Assembly (NCBI RefSeq): GCF_030433435.1
Contig: NZ_JANRHH010000014.1
Location: 1-64,000 of the forward strand
Direction of reading: 5' to 3'
Length of the DNA stretch: 64,000 bases
DNA from: Polycladomyces subterraneus
Lineage (GTDB): Bacteria > Bacillota > Bacilli > Thermoactinomycetales > JIR-001
This document shows, piece by piece, positions 7,936 to 16,797 of this stretch (the first letter of the stretch is position 1; every line of letters begins with the position of its first letter). A program made the position numbers and the translations under genes. Under the pieces are notes generated by a model that was not told the origin of the DNA, did no database searches, and saw nothing but the letters and a program-made list of their open reading frames with translations.

Positions 7936-9108
7936 ATGAGACGCATATTGGCAGTTCTTGTCGCTTTGCTGATGGTGGCAGCGTTGTCCCTTCCCGCCAA
8001 CGGTGGTGCAAAGGCAGCTTCCCCCGATACCAAAGCCGCCTTCGCCCCCGATGAAGTGATTGTCAAGTTCAAAAACGGAATAACCACCTCCACTAAGCAA
8101 GCAGTTCACTCTCATGAAAGCGGACGGGTGCTGTTCCACAGCAAAGAAATCGGTTTTGACGTCGTAAAGATCCCTTCTGGTAAATCGGTATCGCAAGTGG
8201 TACGTGAATACCGAAACAACCCCAATGTGGAATACGCCGAACCCAACTACATCTACCACGCCGACTGGACACCCAACGATCCGTACTTCTCCACGCAACA
8301 GTGGGGACCGCAAAAAGTCCAAGCACCGGCAGCCTGGGATATCACGAGGGGGAGCAGCAGCGTCCGCATCGCCATTGTCGATACCGGGGTGCAATACAAT
8401 CACCCGGACCTGTCGGGCAAAGTTGTCTTGGGGCATGATTATGTCGACGGTGACAACGATCCGTATGACGGCAACGGTCACGGCACGCACTGCGCCGGGA
8501 TTGCGGCCGCCGTCACCAACAACGGCACCGGAATTGCCGGTATGGCTCCCAACGCGTCCATTCTCGCCGTCCGTGTCTTGGACAGCAACGGCAGCGGCAC
8601 CCTGGACGCCGTCGCCAACGGCATCATCTACGCCGCCGACAACGGTGCCAAAGTGATCAGCCTCAGCTTGGGTGGATCGGTCGGTTCCACCACATTGAAA
8701 AACGCGGTGAATTACGCGTGGAACAAAGGTGCTGTCATCGTGGCCGCCGCTGGCAACAGCGGTATAAGCGCTCCGAGCTATCCGGCCTACTACAGCAACG
8801 CCATCGCCGTTGCCGCCACCACTTCCAGCGACGTAAAGGCCAGCTATTCCAACTGGGGTTCCTGGGTGGATGTGGCCGCGCCGGGCTCCAGCATCTATTC
8901 CACCTATCCGACCAACAGCTATGCGTCGCTGTCAGGTACCTCCATGGCTACACCCCACGTGGCGGGCTTGGCAGGACTTTTGGCCGCACAGGGCCGCTCC
9001 AACAGCAACATTCGCGCCGCCATCCAAAACACGGCCGACCGCATCTCCGGCACCGGCACATACTGGACCTACGGCCGGATCAACGCTTATCGAGCTGTTC
9101 AATACTAA
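7936..9108 (+). CDS. Secreted thermitase-like subtilisin (S8), copy 3
   Basis: A 390-residue paralogue of the preceding gene, same length and same domain order. Signal MRRILAVLVALLMVAALSLP, propeptide to ~108, mature domain from DWTPNDPYFSTQQ. Asp149, His182 and Ser336 are all present. Most differences from copy 2 lie at 136-175 (start of the catalytic domain: RGSSSVRIAI, LGHDYVDGDND) and 240-280 (GGSVGSTTLKN, GISAPSY), with long near-identical blocks between. That pattern suggests recent duplication followed by gene conversion or selection on surface loops. GGGAGGTTTTGTC precedes the ATG. Confidence 0.94.
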   Translation: MRRILAVLVALLMVAALSLPANGGAKAASPDTKAAFAPDEVIVKFKNGITTSTKQAVHSHESGRVLFHSKEIGFDVVKIPSGKSVSQVVREYRNNPNVEYAEPNYIYHADWTPNDPYFSTQQWGPQKVQAPAAWDITRGSSSVRIAIVDTGVQYNHPDLSGKVVLGHDYVDGDNDPYDGNGHGTHCAGIAAAVTNNGTGIAGMAPNASILAVRVLDSNGSGTLDAVANGIIYAADNGAKVISLSLGGSVGSTTLKNAVNYAWNKGAVIVAAAGNSGISAPSYPAYYSNAIAVAATTSSDVKASYSNWGSWVDVAAPGSSIYSTYPTNSYASLSGTSMATPHVAGLAGLLAAQGRSNSNIRAAIQNTADRISGTGTYWTYGRINAYRAVQY

Positions 9109-9127
9109 AAAGTCAGCGAAAATGCGC

Positions 9128-9157
9128 AAGGCAGGAGCTGCATTGCTCCTGCCTTTA
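9128..9157 (+). terminator. Terminator-like hairpin after protease 3
   Basis: GGCAGGAGC-TGCATT-GCTCCTGCC followed by TTTA. Confidence 0.6.
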
Positions 9158-9276
9158 GCCTGCTCGGGTCTTTCCAGCTTGCGATTCCGGGTGTACTTTT
9201 TTTGAGGATTTTGAGGAGAGGGTGTGGCTTTCCCGGTGAGTGTTCCCTCAACCGATTATGGAGTCGCTGTCAAAGA

Positions 9277-9921
9277 TCATCCCTTTTCTTCGGTGATTTG
9301 ATCGGAGGGTTCCTCTACCGTTTCCACTAAGATTTTGACACCATCCACGGACAACACGCGCACCCGTGCTCCTTTATCGACCCAATGACCATTGGTGACC
9401 GCACTGTAGCGACCATCCCCGATGCGGATGGTGCCGGCCGGGCGCATGTCGGTCAATGCCGTCCCCTCGAGTCCGACCAGTTCCTGATAGCTGCGCTTGA
9501 GCGAGCTGTAACCCGTCTCTTTGGACATGGCGAATTTCAGTACGATCTTTTCCAGCCAATCGCGTTTGGGCAACACTTTCAACGACAGTGGACTCAAAGC
9601 GAGTCCCATCATCCATGCAAAAGCAACCAGCGTCCCCGTCAGCCAGTTCCCCGTCGGAATCACCAACCCGACCAAAACCAGGATGGCACCGATGGAAGCC
9701 AGGGTACCGTCCTGCAACAGTTTTCCGTCCAGAATTACCAGTCCCATTCCGACAAGCAAAACAGCCAACCACCAACCGGGAGTCGTTCCCCAATGACCGT
9801 TCACATACCATCCCATCAACAATAATCCCGCCACTCCGGCCAAACCGCGAGCCTTGACGAGTAATTCAGCGGCCAATAGGAACGCGCTGAAAAAGACCAG
9901 TAAAGCGGAACCGGCTCCCAT
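9277..9921 (-). CDS. NfeD-like membrane protein
   Basis: About 214 residues. Several hydrophobic segments fill the first ~120 residues, then a soluble C-terminal OB-fold domain of the NfeD type (GLEGTALTDMRPAGTIRIGDGR ... GARVRVLSVDG). NfeD proteins usually partner SPFH/flotillin-type proteins in membrane microdomains; no such partner is in the window. The start is uncertain: AAAAGGAG is 9 nt before a GTG at 9924 and 12 nt before the ATG at 9921. It may be cotranscribed with the 27-residue ORF and mutS2 just upstream. Confidence 0.82.
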   Translation of the reverse strand: MGAGSALLVFFSAFLLAAELLVKARGLAGVAGLLLMGWYVNGHWGTTPGWWLAVLLVGMGLVILDGKLLQDGTLASIGAILVLVGLVIPTGNWLTGTLVAFAWMMGLALSPLSLKVLPKRDWLEKIVLKFAMSKETGYSSLKRSYQELVGLEGTALTDMRPAGTIRIGDGRYSAVTNGHWVDKGARVRVLSVDGVKILVETVEEPSDQITEEKG

Positions 9922-9939
9922 CACACATCCCAACTCCTT

Positions 9940-10023
9940 TTAAGCGTGTAACATGAACCAGATCAAACCGACGACAAAAAACACCAAGGCGATCGAACCG
10001 AGAATCTTCGGCAGATGCTCCAT
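9940..10023 (-). CDS. 27-residue single-span membrane peptide
   Basis: A small ORF, MEHLPKILGSIALVFF followed by VVGLIWFMLHA, with one transmembrane helix from about residue 7 to 25. GGGAGGTTGTCT precedes the ATG. It fills the gap between mutS2 (stop at 10042) and the NfeD-like gene, all on the minus strand. I do not recognise a family. The good ribosome site and the coherent hydrophobic helix support translation. Confidence 0.6.
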   Translation of the reverse strand: MEHLPKILGSIALVFFVVGLIWFMLHA

Positions 10024-10041
10024 AGACAACCTCCCGATCTA

Positions 10042-12399
10042 CTATGCCAATTCGACCACCGTCACGCCGGAACCGCCTTCTCCCGGTCCGCCCAACCGGA
10101 ACCCCTTGACGTGTGGATGTCGGCGCAAAAATTGGTGGACACCCGTCCGCAAGGCACCCGTCCCTTTTCCATGGATGAGCGAAACCCGCTGATATCCAGC
10201 GACGACGGCGGAATCCAGATACTTATCGATTTCCGCCAAAGCGTCCTCCACCATCTTACCACGTAAATCCAATTCCGGACGCACATGGTTTGAAGCGCTT
10301 CGATACGAAGTGGTGACACCGGATTCGGATTCGGGCTTCTTTGTCTTCACCTTTTCCAGATAACGGCGGTGCACTTTCATTTTCAAAATGCCCACCTGAA
10401 CCTGATACTCCTCTTCACCGAGATCCTCCAGAACTCGGCCGCGTTGTTTGACGGTAAGTACCATCACCTCATCTCCCGGCTCAATCCGTTCATTCCGTTG
10501 TTGAGCCACGGTTGCGGCGGCAACGGGTCGAGCCTCGGGAACCGCGTTATCCAACCGTTTCCTTGCTTCGATCAACTGATGTTCCTTCAACTCGTCCGGC
10601 CGATTTTTGGCCCATTCACGCAACTGGCGCAATACGTCTTCTGCTTCCCGACGGGCACGCGAGACGATGGTTTGCGCTTCCCGTCGTGCCGATTCCCGCA
10701 ACCGCTCTTTCTCCTCCTCCCAACGGGACAATTTTTCCTTGAGTTCCCGTTGCAAGGATTCTGCTTCCTGGCGAAGCGCTTCCGCGCGTTTGCGCTCCTC
10801 TTCCGCAATAGCCCTGTCGCGGGACAACGCGGCGATCATTTCCTCCAGGCGATGCTCCTCCGTGGACAACTGCGCTTTGGCTTTTTCAATGATGGATGTC
10901 GACAGTCCCAGCCGCTCGGCGATGGCAAACGCATTACTCTTGCCGGGTACACCGACCAACAGGCGATAGGTGGGACGCAGTGTCCGCACGTCGAATTCCA
11001 CACTGGCGTTGGTCACTCCCGGATGAGCATGGGCGAATTGTTTCAACTCGCTGTAATGGGTGGTGGCCACCACAAGACAACCTTCATCCAAGAGATCTTG
11101 CAGAATGGCGATGGCCAACGCCGCCCCCTCGGTCGGATCCGTTCCTGCACCCAATTCATCCAGCAGCACCAAGCTATGATCGTCTGCTTGTTTCAAAATG
11201 CGGATGATCTGCGTCATATGGCTAGAGAACGTGCTCAAGCTCTGCTCAATGCTTTGCTCATCACCGATGTCCGCAAAAATCCCGCTGAATACAGGGAACG
11301 AGCTACCTTCATCCGCGGGGATGGGGAGACCCGCTTGCGTCATCAACGCCAGCAACCCCACCGTTTTCAGGCAAACGGTTTTCCCGCCCGTGTTGGGTCC
11401 GGTGATGATGATCCCTTGATGTGGATCGCCCAACGTGATATCGATGGGAACCGCCTTTTCTATCGGGATCAACGGATGGCGGGCTCGTTTCAACCGAATG
11501 ACACGCTCCGTTTCCACCCGCGGACAAACACCTCGAATACGACGGGCATACCGGGCTTTTGCCAGAATGAGATCCAACTCGGCCAACGCTTCGACATTTT
11601 GCCGGAGTACATCGACATGGGCGGCCACTTGCGCCGTCAACTCACGCAGGATGCGTTCCACTTCGCGCTGTTCCTCCATCTCCCATTGACGCAAACGGTT
11701 ATTCAACGTCACCACGGAGGCTGGTTCGATAAACAACGTGGAGCCGGAGGCCGACTGATCATGCACAATCCCACCGAATGCCGAACGGTATTCCTGCTTG
11801 ACCGGGATAACATACCGGTCGTTGCGCAGAGTGATCAATGATTCCTGCAACATTTTTTGGTAACCTGGATTGCGCAGAATGCCCTCCAACGTCGTTCGGA
11901 TCTCGCGTTGTACTTGACGAATCTGATTGCGAATCTGACGCAGGGTCGGGCTGGCGTGATCGGATACTTCTCCCTGCTCGTCAATCCGTCGCGTGATTTC
12001 TTCTTCCAGCGGACGCAATCCTTCGATGCGTTCGATCCATCCGCGAATGATGGGAAGCGGATGTTCTTCATCAACCTGCAATACCTGATTTTTTAATTTC
12101 CGGCCGGCGTTCACCGTACCGGCGATATCTAACAATTCATTTGTATTCAGTAAACCTCCCACTTCGGCGCGGCGCAGAGAGGGGCGAATGTCACGAACGC
12201 CTCCCAACGACACATCACCTTTGAGCCTGAGAAGATCCATCCCCTCCGCCGTCGCCGCCAGACGACGCGACACTTCCTCCGCGTCGGCAGTGGGCTCCAG
12301 CGCGGCAATCCGCTCTTTTCCCAGCGAGGAAGAGGCTTCTTCCGCCACTTGTTCCCTGATTCGTGGATATTCCAACACATTGAGCATAAAACGGTTCAC
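10042..12399 (-). CDS. mutS2: MutS2 (RqcU-type) ATPase/endonuclease with Smr domain
   Basis: A 785-residue MutS2. The clamp/core region precedes a Walker A GPNTGGKT at 334-341 and a Walker B LVLLDELGAGTDPTEG. A long charged coiled coil (~515-620) leads to a KOW-like patch (GDEVMVLTVKQRGRV) and a C-terminal Smr nuclease domain (LDLRGKMVEDAL ... SLIHGKGTGALR). In Firmicutes it suppresses recombination and splits collided ribosomes. In Bacillus it follows zapA-cvpA-polX; here cvpA is 4.6 kb away and polX is absent from the window. Confidence 0.96.
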   Translation of the reverse strand: MNRFMLNVLEYPRIREQVAEEASSSLGKERIAALEPTADAEEVSRRLAATAEGMDLLRLKGDVSLGGVRDIRPSLRRAEVGGLLNTNELLDIAGTVNAGRKLKNQVLQVDEEHPLPIIRGWIERIEGLRPLEEEITRRIDEQGEVSDHASPTLRQIRNQIRQVQREIRTTLEGILRNPGYQKMLQESLITLRNDRYVIPVKQEYRSAFGGIVHDQSASGSTLFIEPASVVTLNNRLRQWEMEEQREVERILRELTAQVAAHVDVLRQNVEALAELDLILAKARYARRIRGVCPRVETERVIRLKRARHPLIPIEKAVPIDITLGDPHQGIIITGPNTGGKTVCLKTVGLLALMTQAGLPIPADEGSSFPVFSGIFADIGDEQSIEQSLSTFSSHMTQIIRILKQADDHSLVLLDELGAGTDPTEGAALAIAILQDLLDEGCLVVATTHYSELKQFAHAHPGVTNASVEFDVRTLRPTYRLLVGVPGKSNAFAIAERLGLSTSIIEKAKAQLSTEEHRLEEMIAALSRDRAIAEEERKRAEALRQEAESLQRELKEKLSRWEEEKERLRESARREAQTIVSRARREAEDVLRQLREWAKNRPDELKEHQLIEARKRLDNAVPEARPVAAATVAQQRNERIEPGDEVMVLTVKQRGRVLEDLGEEEYQVQVGILKMKVHRRYLEKVKTKKPESESGVTTSYRSASNHVRPELDLRGKMVEDALAEIDKYLDSAVVAGYQRVSLIHGKGTGALRTGVHQFLRRHPHVKGFRLGGPGEGGSGVTVVELA

Positions 12400-12509
12400 T
12401 GGTTTCCTCTCCTCTCCCTCCGAGGAGTTTTTTCCACCATATTATATCATGATGTAATAACTCGACGGATAAATGACACACTAAAGAACAAAAGGAGGGA
12501 ATTTGTATC

Positions 12510-12863
12510 ATGACCATTGTGCGTCATCTCATTCGATTCATTGTGGCGGCTATCGTGCTGATGATCGTGGGGGCGCTGGTCCCCGGTTTTCAGGTACAAG
12601 GTTTTTGGAGCGCGTTCCTCGCCGCCGTGGTAATCGCTGTGATCGGCTGGATCATCGAAGCGCTGTTCGGACGGGACATGTCTCCTTATGCAAGGGGAGT
12701 TATCGGGTTCGTCGTCAGCGCGGTCGTCATCTATCTGACGCAGTTCTTTGTCCCCGGCATGCGTGTTACGTTACTGGGAGCATTGTTGGGCGCGCTCGTG
12801 ATCGGGATCATCGATCTGTTTGTACCGACAAAAGCACGTATCACGAGCCAGCCGGAAAAATAA
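12510..12863 (+). CDS. YvlD-like four-helix membrane protein (phage holin 4 superfamily)
   Basis: A 117-residue protein with four hydrophobic helices (8-28, 33-52, 62-82, 87-107), matching the YvlD/PF04020 family in length and pattern (GALVPGFQVQGFWSAF; FFVPGMRVTLLGALLG). The family name comes from holins, but a role in lysis is not shown; in Bacillus, yvlD lies in a cell-envelope stress operon. AAAAGGAGGGAATTTGTATC precedes the ATG. It has its own terminator and is transcribed divergently from mutS2. Confidence 0.85.
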   Translation: MTIVRHLIRFIVAAIVLMIVGALVPGFQVQGFWSAFLAAVVIAVIGWIIEALFGRDMSPYARGVIGFVVSAVVIYLTQFFVPGMRVTLLGALLGALVIGIIDLFVPTKARITSQPEK

Positions 12864-12890
12864 ACAAAAGAAGGTTGAATGTCACCCACT

Positions 12891-12918
12891 CTTACCGCAC
12901 ACTAGTGCGGTTTTTCTT
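12891..12918 (+). terminator. Rho-independent terminator after yvlD-like gene
   Basis: ACCGCAC-ACTA-GTGCGGT followed by a T-rich tract. Confidence 0.85.
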
Positions 12919-12994
12919 TTGTTCATCGACTGTTCATGGATAAACTCCCCACTTTCGCAAACTTTTTGTTAACATGAGGATGAGGAGGGAGTCC

Positions 12995-13360
12995 ATGATG
13001 AAGAAAGGAATGACCACACTGGCCATCGCCATGTCCCTGATGCTGGGGGTGGTCGGATGCGCCGGCGGCAATCAGCCCCAACAATCGGGGAAAACCTCGG
13101 GTCAGGTGATTGAAATCTCCGCTTCCAACTTCCAATTCAAACCGAACAAAATCGAGATTCCTGCCAATAAAGATGTCACCCTGAAATTGAAAGTTGCCAA
13201 CGGCATGCACAGCTTGGAAGTACCCGGACTTGATGTCAGCCTGCAAGGGGATGGCGAAACTGCCGTGGTTCATGCCAAGCCGGGAACCTATCCATTTTTC
13301 TGCAATATTCCCTGCGGTGTGGGTCACTCGAAGATGAAAGGAACGATTGTGGCCAAATAA
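12995..13360 (+). CDS. Lipoprotein with stand-alone CuA-type cupredoxin domain
   Basis: A 121-residue lipoprotein. The signal peptide ends in lipobox VVGC with Cys22 the lipidated residue. A single cupredoxin domain follows (~36-121). Its ligand set matches the CuA centre of cytochrome c oxidase subunit II: His72 (GMHSLEV), then Cys103-x3-Cys107-x3-His111-x2-Met114 (CNIPCGVGHSKM). The usual Glu between the cysteines, which contributes only a backbone oxygen, is Ile. There are no COX2 membrane helices and no oxidase genes nearby. It may carry electrons or deliver copper at the outer membrane face; that is inference. AGGAGGGAGTCC precedes ATG 12995. Confidence 0.85.
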   Translation: MMKKGMTTLAIAMSLMLGVVGCAGGNQPQQSGKTSGQVIEISASNFQFKPNKIEIPANKDVTLKLKVANGMHSLEVPGLDVSLQGDGETAVVHAKPGTYPFFCNIPCGVGHSKMKGTIVAK

Positions 13361-13361
13361 A

Positions 13362-13400
13362 AACAGGGACCCATTGAAATGTGGGTCCCTGTTTTTATTT
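13362..13400. terminator. Bidirectional terminator between the CuA gene and sleB
   Basis: AACAGGGACCCA and TGGGTCCCTGTT arms around TTGAAATG, with A and T runs on the two sides. It serves both converging genes. Confidence 0.9.
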
Positions 13401-14228
13401 GGTGAAAATATGGCGCCCGATCCGTTTGATCTGGGGTCTGCTCCAGATCCATTTCGATTTGGCCCGGGCAGGATTAAAGTAATACAACGCTCCATTGGTG
13501 GGGTCCCAGCCATTCAGCGCGTCTCGTACCGCTTTGAATGAGGTGGGGTCCGGTTGCATCCAGATTTGTCCGTCTGCCACAGCTTCAAACGCCATGGGTT
13601 GAAAAATGATACTGGCAGGCGTATTGGGGAAACGCTCACTTTTGAGACGGTTTAATATCACTGCCGCAACGGCCACTTTTCCGATATACGGTTCCCCTCG
13701 TGCCTCGGCATGAACGGTATGTGCCATCAGTTTGATATCATTCCAGGACAGTTGCCTGCTTGTTTTCCGGTATACACGTCTCGCCTGTACCGCCCTCACA
13801 CCACCCGGCCGCCATCTTCTTGTTGCTTTCCACAATTTTGCCCGGGTTTTGGCATCGGTCAGGCCTGTCACCCGCAAACCGAACGCATATTGGAACAATC
13901 GAACCGCCCGGTAAGTCCGCCATGTGTAAATCCCGTTGATCTTGCCGGTGTAAAAACCCAAAAACCGGAGCCTTCTCTGCAGTTCCCACACATATCCTCC
14001 TCGGTCGCCGGGTTTGTACACTCTGGCACGAGGGACCGCCATCGAAACCCGTTTGGAAACGTGCCGCGATTCCACACTGGCTTTCGCCGTCGATTGCACG
14101 GAAACAGCGTGTCCGCTGTTGGGAACAGCGGATAACAACAATCCGGGGACATCGCTATTGACGACCGCTTCTCCCAAGACGGAAAAAGCCAACATCAAGG
14201 CACAACAGAGAAGCCATTTCCGCATCAT
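13395..14228 (-). CDS. sleB: SleB-type cell wall/spore cortex hydrolase
   Basis: About 277 residues. An N-terminal signal segment (MMRKWLLCCALMLAFSVLG), a peptidoglycan-binding domain (VWELQRRLRFLGFYTG ... GLTDAKTRAKL) and a C-terminal Hydrolase_2 domain (LMAHTVHAEARGEPYIGKVA ... TNGALYYFNPARA) with the catalytic Glu in HAEARGE. The order matches SleB, a lytic transglycosylase for cortex breakdown during germination. The start could be GTG 14231 or ATG 14228; GAGGG stands 9 nt before the GTG. No ypeB partner follows, so a CwlJ/SleB-like wall enzyme used elsewhere is possible. Confidence 0.87.
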   Translation of the reverse strand: MMRKWLLCCALMLAFSVLGEAVVNSDVPGLLLSAVPNSGHAVSVQSTAKASVESRHVSKRVSMAVPRARVYKPGDRGGYVWELQRRLRFLGFYTGKINGIYTWRTYRAVRLFQYAFGLRVTGLTDAKTRAKLWKATRRWRPGGVRAVQARRVYRKTSRQLSWNDIKLMAHTVHAEARGEPYIGKVAVAAVILNRLKSERFPNTPASIIFQPMAFEAVADGQIWMQPDPTSFKAVRDALNGWDPTNGALYYFNPARAKSKWIWSRPQIKRIGRHIFTK

Positions 14229-14569
14229 CACACGGTTCAACCCTCTTTCAGGTTGGAATTCTTCTGTTATTATGCCGTGTGGATGCGATTCTATTCCCTG
14301 CATTCTCTGCACCCAATCCGTCAAGCCCATACCATGTTGTGCACATTTGCTTCAGAGAAGCGGTCGAAATCATGAAAGTGTAGTGCCCACACCAAAGCGT
14401 TGATCCTATTCAGTTTCAGTGACTTGCCCCACACAGCTAAAGCACCCAGGGCACTCCCTTTGGTCCCCGTGGGCTTCTCGTTTCATCTGGCTTGGCAACC
14501 CACTTCCATCCAAGATGGCTTCGTCCAAGCCTGGGCGGTTTTAGTTTAACGAGTTTTCGCTCGCATGTG

Positions 14570-14692
14570 TTTTCGCACTTATTAATTTTATTGTACCAAA
14601 ATTCTGTCGTCCTTGGGAGAGGCTAAAGCCCTCCCTCGTCCGATGCTCGCTATCATCCCAACCCTAAGGGCTGAGTTTTCCCGCTCGCTCTT
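14570..14692. mobile_element. IS200/IS605-end-like repeat E1
   Basis: About 120 bp matching 30531-30654. Shared blocks are TTTTCGCACTT, ACCAAAATTCTGTCG, GAGAGG-CT-AAA-CC, CTCGTCCGA-GCTCG, ATCCCAAC-CT-AAGGGCT and GTTTTCCCG. On the minus strand it reads CCCTTAGGGTTGGGATGA, which resembles the GTGGGATGAAAGGCGG block at the tnpA-side end of the IS at 890-910. It touches the stop codon of the GH130 gene. The 240 bp to its left contain a run like GTGGGCTTCTCGTTTCATC that may be another end remnant. Confidence 0.5.
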
Positions 14693-15753
14693 TAATATGT
14701 CAGGGAATCCAGGATCTCTTCCAGGCTCAATTCCGCACAGGCCATTGAGGTATCCGCGACACCATAATACATTTTCACCACATCGTCTTCCACGATGGCC
14801 CCACACGAGAATACGACATCCCCAAAAAACCCTTCTTTTTCATAATCCGCTTCTGGTTCCAGAATGGGTTGATCCGAACGAGCAACCACAACTGCCGGAT
14901 TGTTTCGATCAAGGAGCAATCCGCCCATACAATAGCGGTTCTCCGGTGTCGCGCCATGATAGAGCACCAACCAGCCCCTATCCGTTTTGATAGGAACAGC
15001 GCCGCCGCCAATGCGTCCGCTGTCCCACATACCGTCCCTTAGACCGATCAGGTGTTGATGGTTACCCCAATAAAGTAAATTGTCTGATTCCGCGATCCAG
15101 ATCTCCGGTTTTCCAATACTTTTGAGGCTAGGGCGATGGAGTGCATAATATTTTCCGTTCACTTTTTCCGGAAAGATCACGATATCCTTGTTTTCGGGAG
15201 GAAAAATCATTCCATGATGTTTGATGGTAACAAAATCCTTGGTCGATACCATCGCCCCCCCAATGCCAAGCGGAGACAGAGCCGTGAAACAGATATAATA
15301 GGTATCTCCAATTTGTGTGACACGCGGATCTTCAATACCGAATGATTCCAGTTTGTCGGATGGATAAAGAAAAGGTTTTTCGTCTATGGTAAAGTTCCGT
15401 CCATCTATACTGCGTGCGATGCGAATATAGGACAGAGAAGTCAGGTATTCAATTTCTTGGGGATTAGATGCCCTTCGAATCATTCGCGGGTCCGAAAAAT
15501 CATAACGATCATCATCCCGATGAAATTCGATGATTTCCAGTTCATTTGTGTCCGGATGATACACGGGCGCTTTCACGATATTGGGATCATAACTGATCGG
15601 ACGTTCAGCAATGCGAAGCAACATCAGGATTTCATCCTTATATTTCGCAATTCCGGCATTGAAAGCGCCGATCACTTCAAATCCTTCATGGTGCGGTTTG
15701 ACATCTGCTGGGGTAATCAACGGATTTTGTTCATACCGGTACACTTTTATCAT
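14692..15753 (-). CDS. GH130-family mannoside phosphorylase/hydrolase
   Basis: A 353-residue five-bladed beta-propeller enzyme of glycoside hydrolase family 130. Members phosphorolyse or hydrolyse beta-mannosides, usually cytoplasmic. Diagnostic stretches are YEQNPLITP at the N-terminus, FGIEDPRVT around the catalytic Asp, DIVIFPEKVNGKYYALHRP, and GWLVLYHGA. The exact substrate (mannose-glucose, Man-GlcNAc or oligomannoside) cannot be told. It overlaps the DUF1861 gene by ATGA and clearly shares its mRNA. Start ATG 15753 is preceded by AAGGTGGGGAAATCG. Confidence 0.88.
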   Translation of the reverse strand: MIKVYRYEQNPLITPADVKPHHEGFEVIGAFNAGIAKYKDEILMLLRIAERPISYDPNIVKAPVYHPDTNELEIIEFHRDDDRYDFSDPRMIRRASNPQEIEYLTSLSYIRIARSIDGRNFTIDEKPFLYPSDKLESFGIEDPRVTQIGDTYYICFTALSPLGIGGAMVSTKDFVTIKHHGMIFPPENKDIVIFPEKVNGKYYALHRPSLKSIGKPEIWIAESDNLLYWGNHQHLIGLRDGMWDSGRIGGGAVPIKTDRGWLVLYHGATPENRYCMGGLLLDRNNPAVVVARSDQPILEPEADYEKEGFFGDVVFSCGAIVEDDVVKMYYGVADTSMACAELSLEEILDSLTY

Positions 15754-16712
15754 CGATTTCCCCACCTTATTTTTTCAAATGCAAGGAATGGATCTCGCAT
15801 GGAGATTCGTTGTGCTTCAGCATCACCCACACCCGCATACAAGTCTGCTGTTCCATCCTTTTTGCGAACCAACCCGCCGCTAAATACAACATTGGCCAAA
15901 TCTGGGCGTTTGGCGGGTCCTTCCAAAAAGTCGGAACGCGCTGCAATGAGCTGGATATCCGAATGTTCACCGGTCAGTGGATCAAGGGCGAACACCATTG
16001 GATAATAGTGGCGTTTTCCTTCTTCATCCATACGGGCAATATGCCCCAACACCCCGATCAACCCATTGGACAAAAGATGGGCTTCATTGGCTCCGCCCCA
16101 TTCTTCCTCCATGAATTGGTCTAAAATGGGAGCTTCGTAGATCACCTCTACAGTCAAATGTTCCAATGATGGGATTCTCACGAATCCGATCTTACCTTTT
16201 CCCCCTTTTTCCCCTTGGGGTCGAGTCAACACCCCGATGGAACCATCCGGCAATTCGATCAGACGAAGGTCTTTCATACCATCCGGGCCGGTAAAAATCT
16301 TTTCCAAGTGATGAATGTTGGCTCCCTTGTACAATACCGTACGCCAGCTCAAATCGTGTTCATTGGCGGGATGCGGAAAAACCTCGACACCGCCAAAAAC
16401 CAGTTCTCCACTGATACGGGTAAAAAAGGGGTCCTGCAATGAGAAGACCGGGGCGCCTTCTTTGGGAATCCATTGCTCCCCGCGCCGAACAAAGAAAATC
16501 ACTTCCGAATGCTCACTGTCACGGGGTTCTACGCGGCCGGCGATCACAGTTTCCCCACTATCTTCAAAAGGTGCCGTAATATTGTACACATCCTTTTCCC
16601 CAACCCCGATAAAATTTAATTTTGTTGGGTTGAAAGGTCTTTGTTCATTTTTCGTATACTTCTCCAGTAACACGGAAGAGGGTTGCACACCGCTCTTTTT
16701 CAGGGTAAACAA
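15750..16712 (-). CDS. DUF1861-family beta-propeller protein
   Basis: A 320-residue protein of the DUF1861 family, often encoded next to GH130 enzymes and thought to share the propeller fold. Visible markers are FIGVGEKDVYNITAPF, VIAGRVEPRDSEHSEVIFF, and EEEWGGANEAHLLSNGLIGVLGHIA. No signal peptide, so cytoplasmic. The tight ATGA overlap with the downstream GH130 gene suggests they act on the same glycan, perhaps as binding protein or a second enzyme; no activity can be assigned. AAGGAGGATGTAACGTT lies before the start. Confidence 0.85.
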   Translation of the reverse strand: MFTLKKSGVQPSSVLLEKYTKNEQRPFNPTKLNFIGVGEKDVYNITAPFEDSGETVIAGRVEPRDSEHSEVIFFVRRGEQWIPKEGAPVFSLQDPFFTRISGELVFGGVEVFPHPANEHDLSWRTVLYKGANIHHLEKIFTGPDGMKDLRLIELPDGSIGVLTRPQGEKGGKGKIGFVRIPSLEHLTVEVIYEAPILDQFMEEEWGGANEAHLLSNGLIGVLGHIARMDEEGKRHYYPMVFALDPLTGEHSDIQLIAARSDFLEGPAKRPDLANVVFSGGLVRKKDGTADLYAGVGDAEAQRISMRDPFLAFEKIRWGNR

Positions 16713-16797
16713 CGTTACATCCTCCTTATGCCACTACTATTTCAGATGAAATTGCATACCCTGCTGAATCTTCTGGGAGACCCAATTCGATTCGCAT

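Noticed and set aside
10369-11841. 490-codon open frame on the plus strand opposite mutS2
   Set aside because: Antisense shadow of mutS2 without start signal or recognisable protein sequence.
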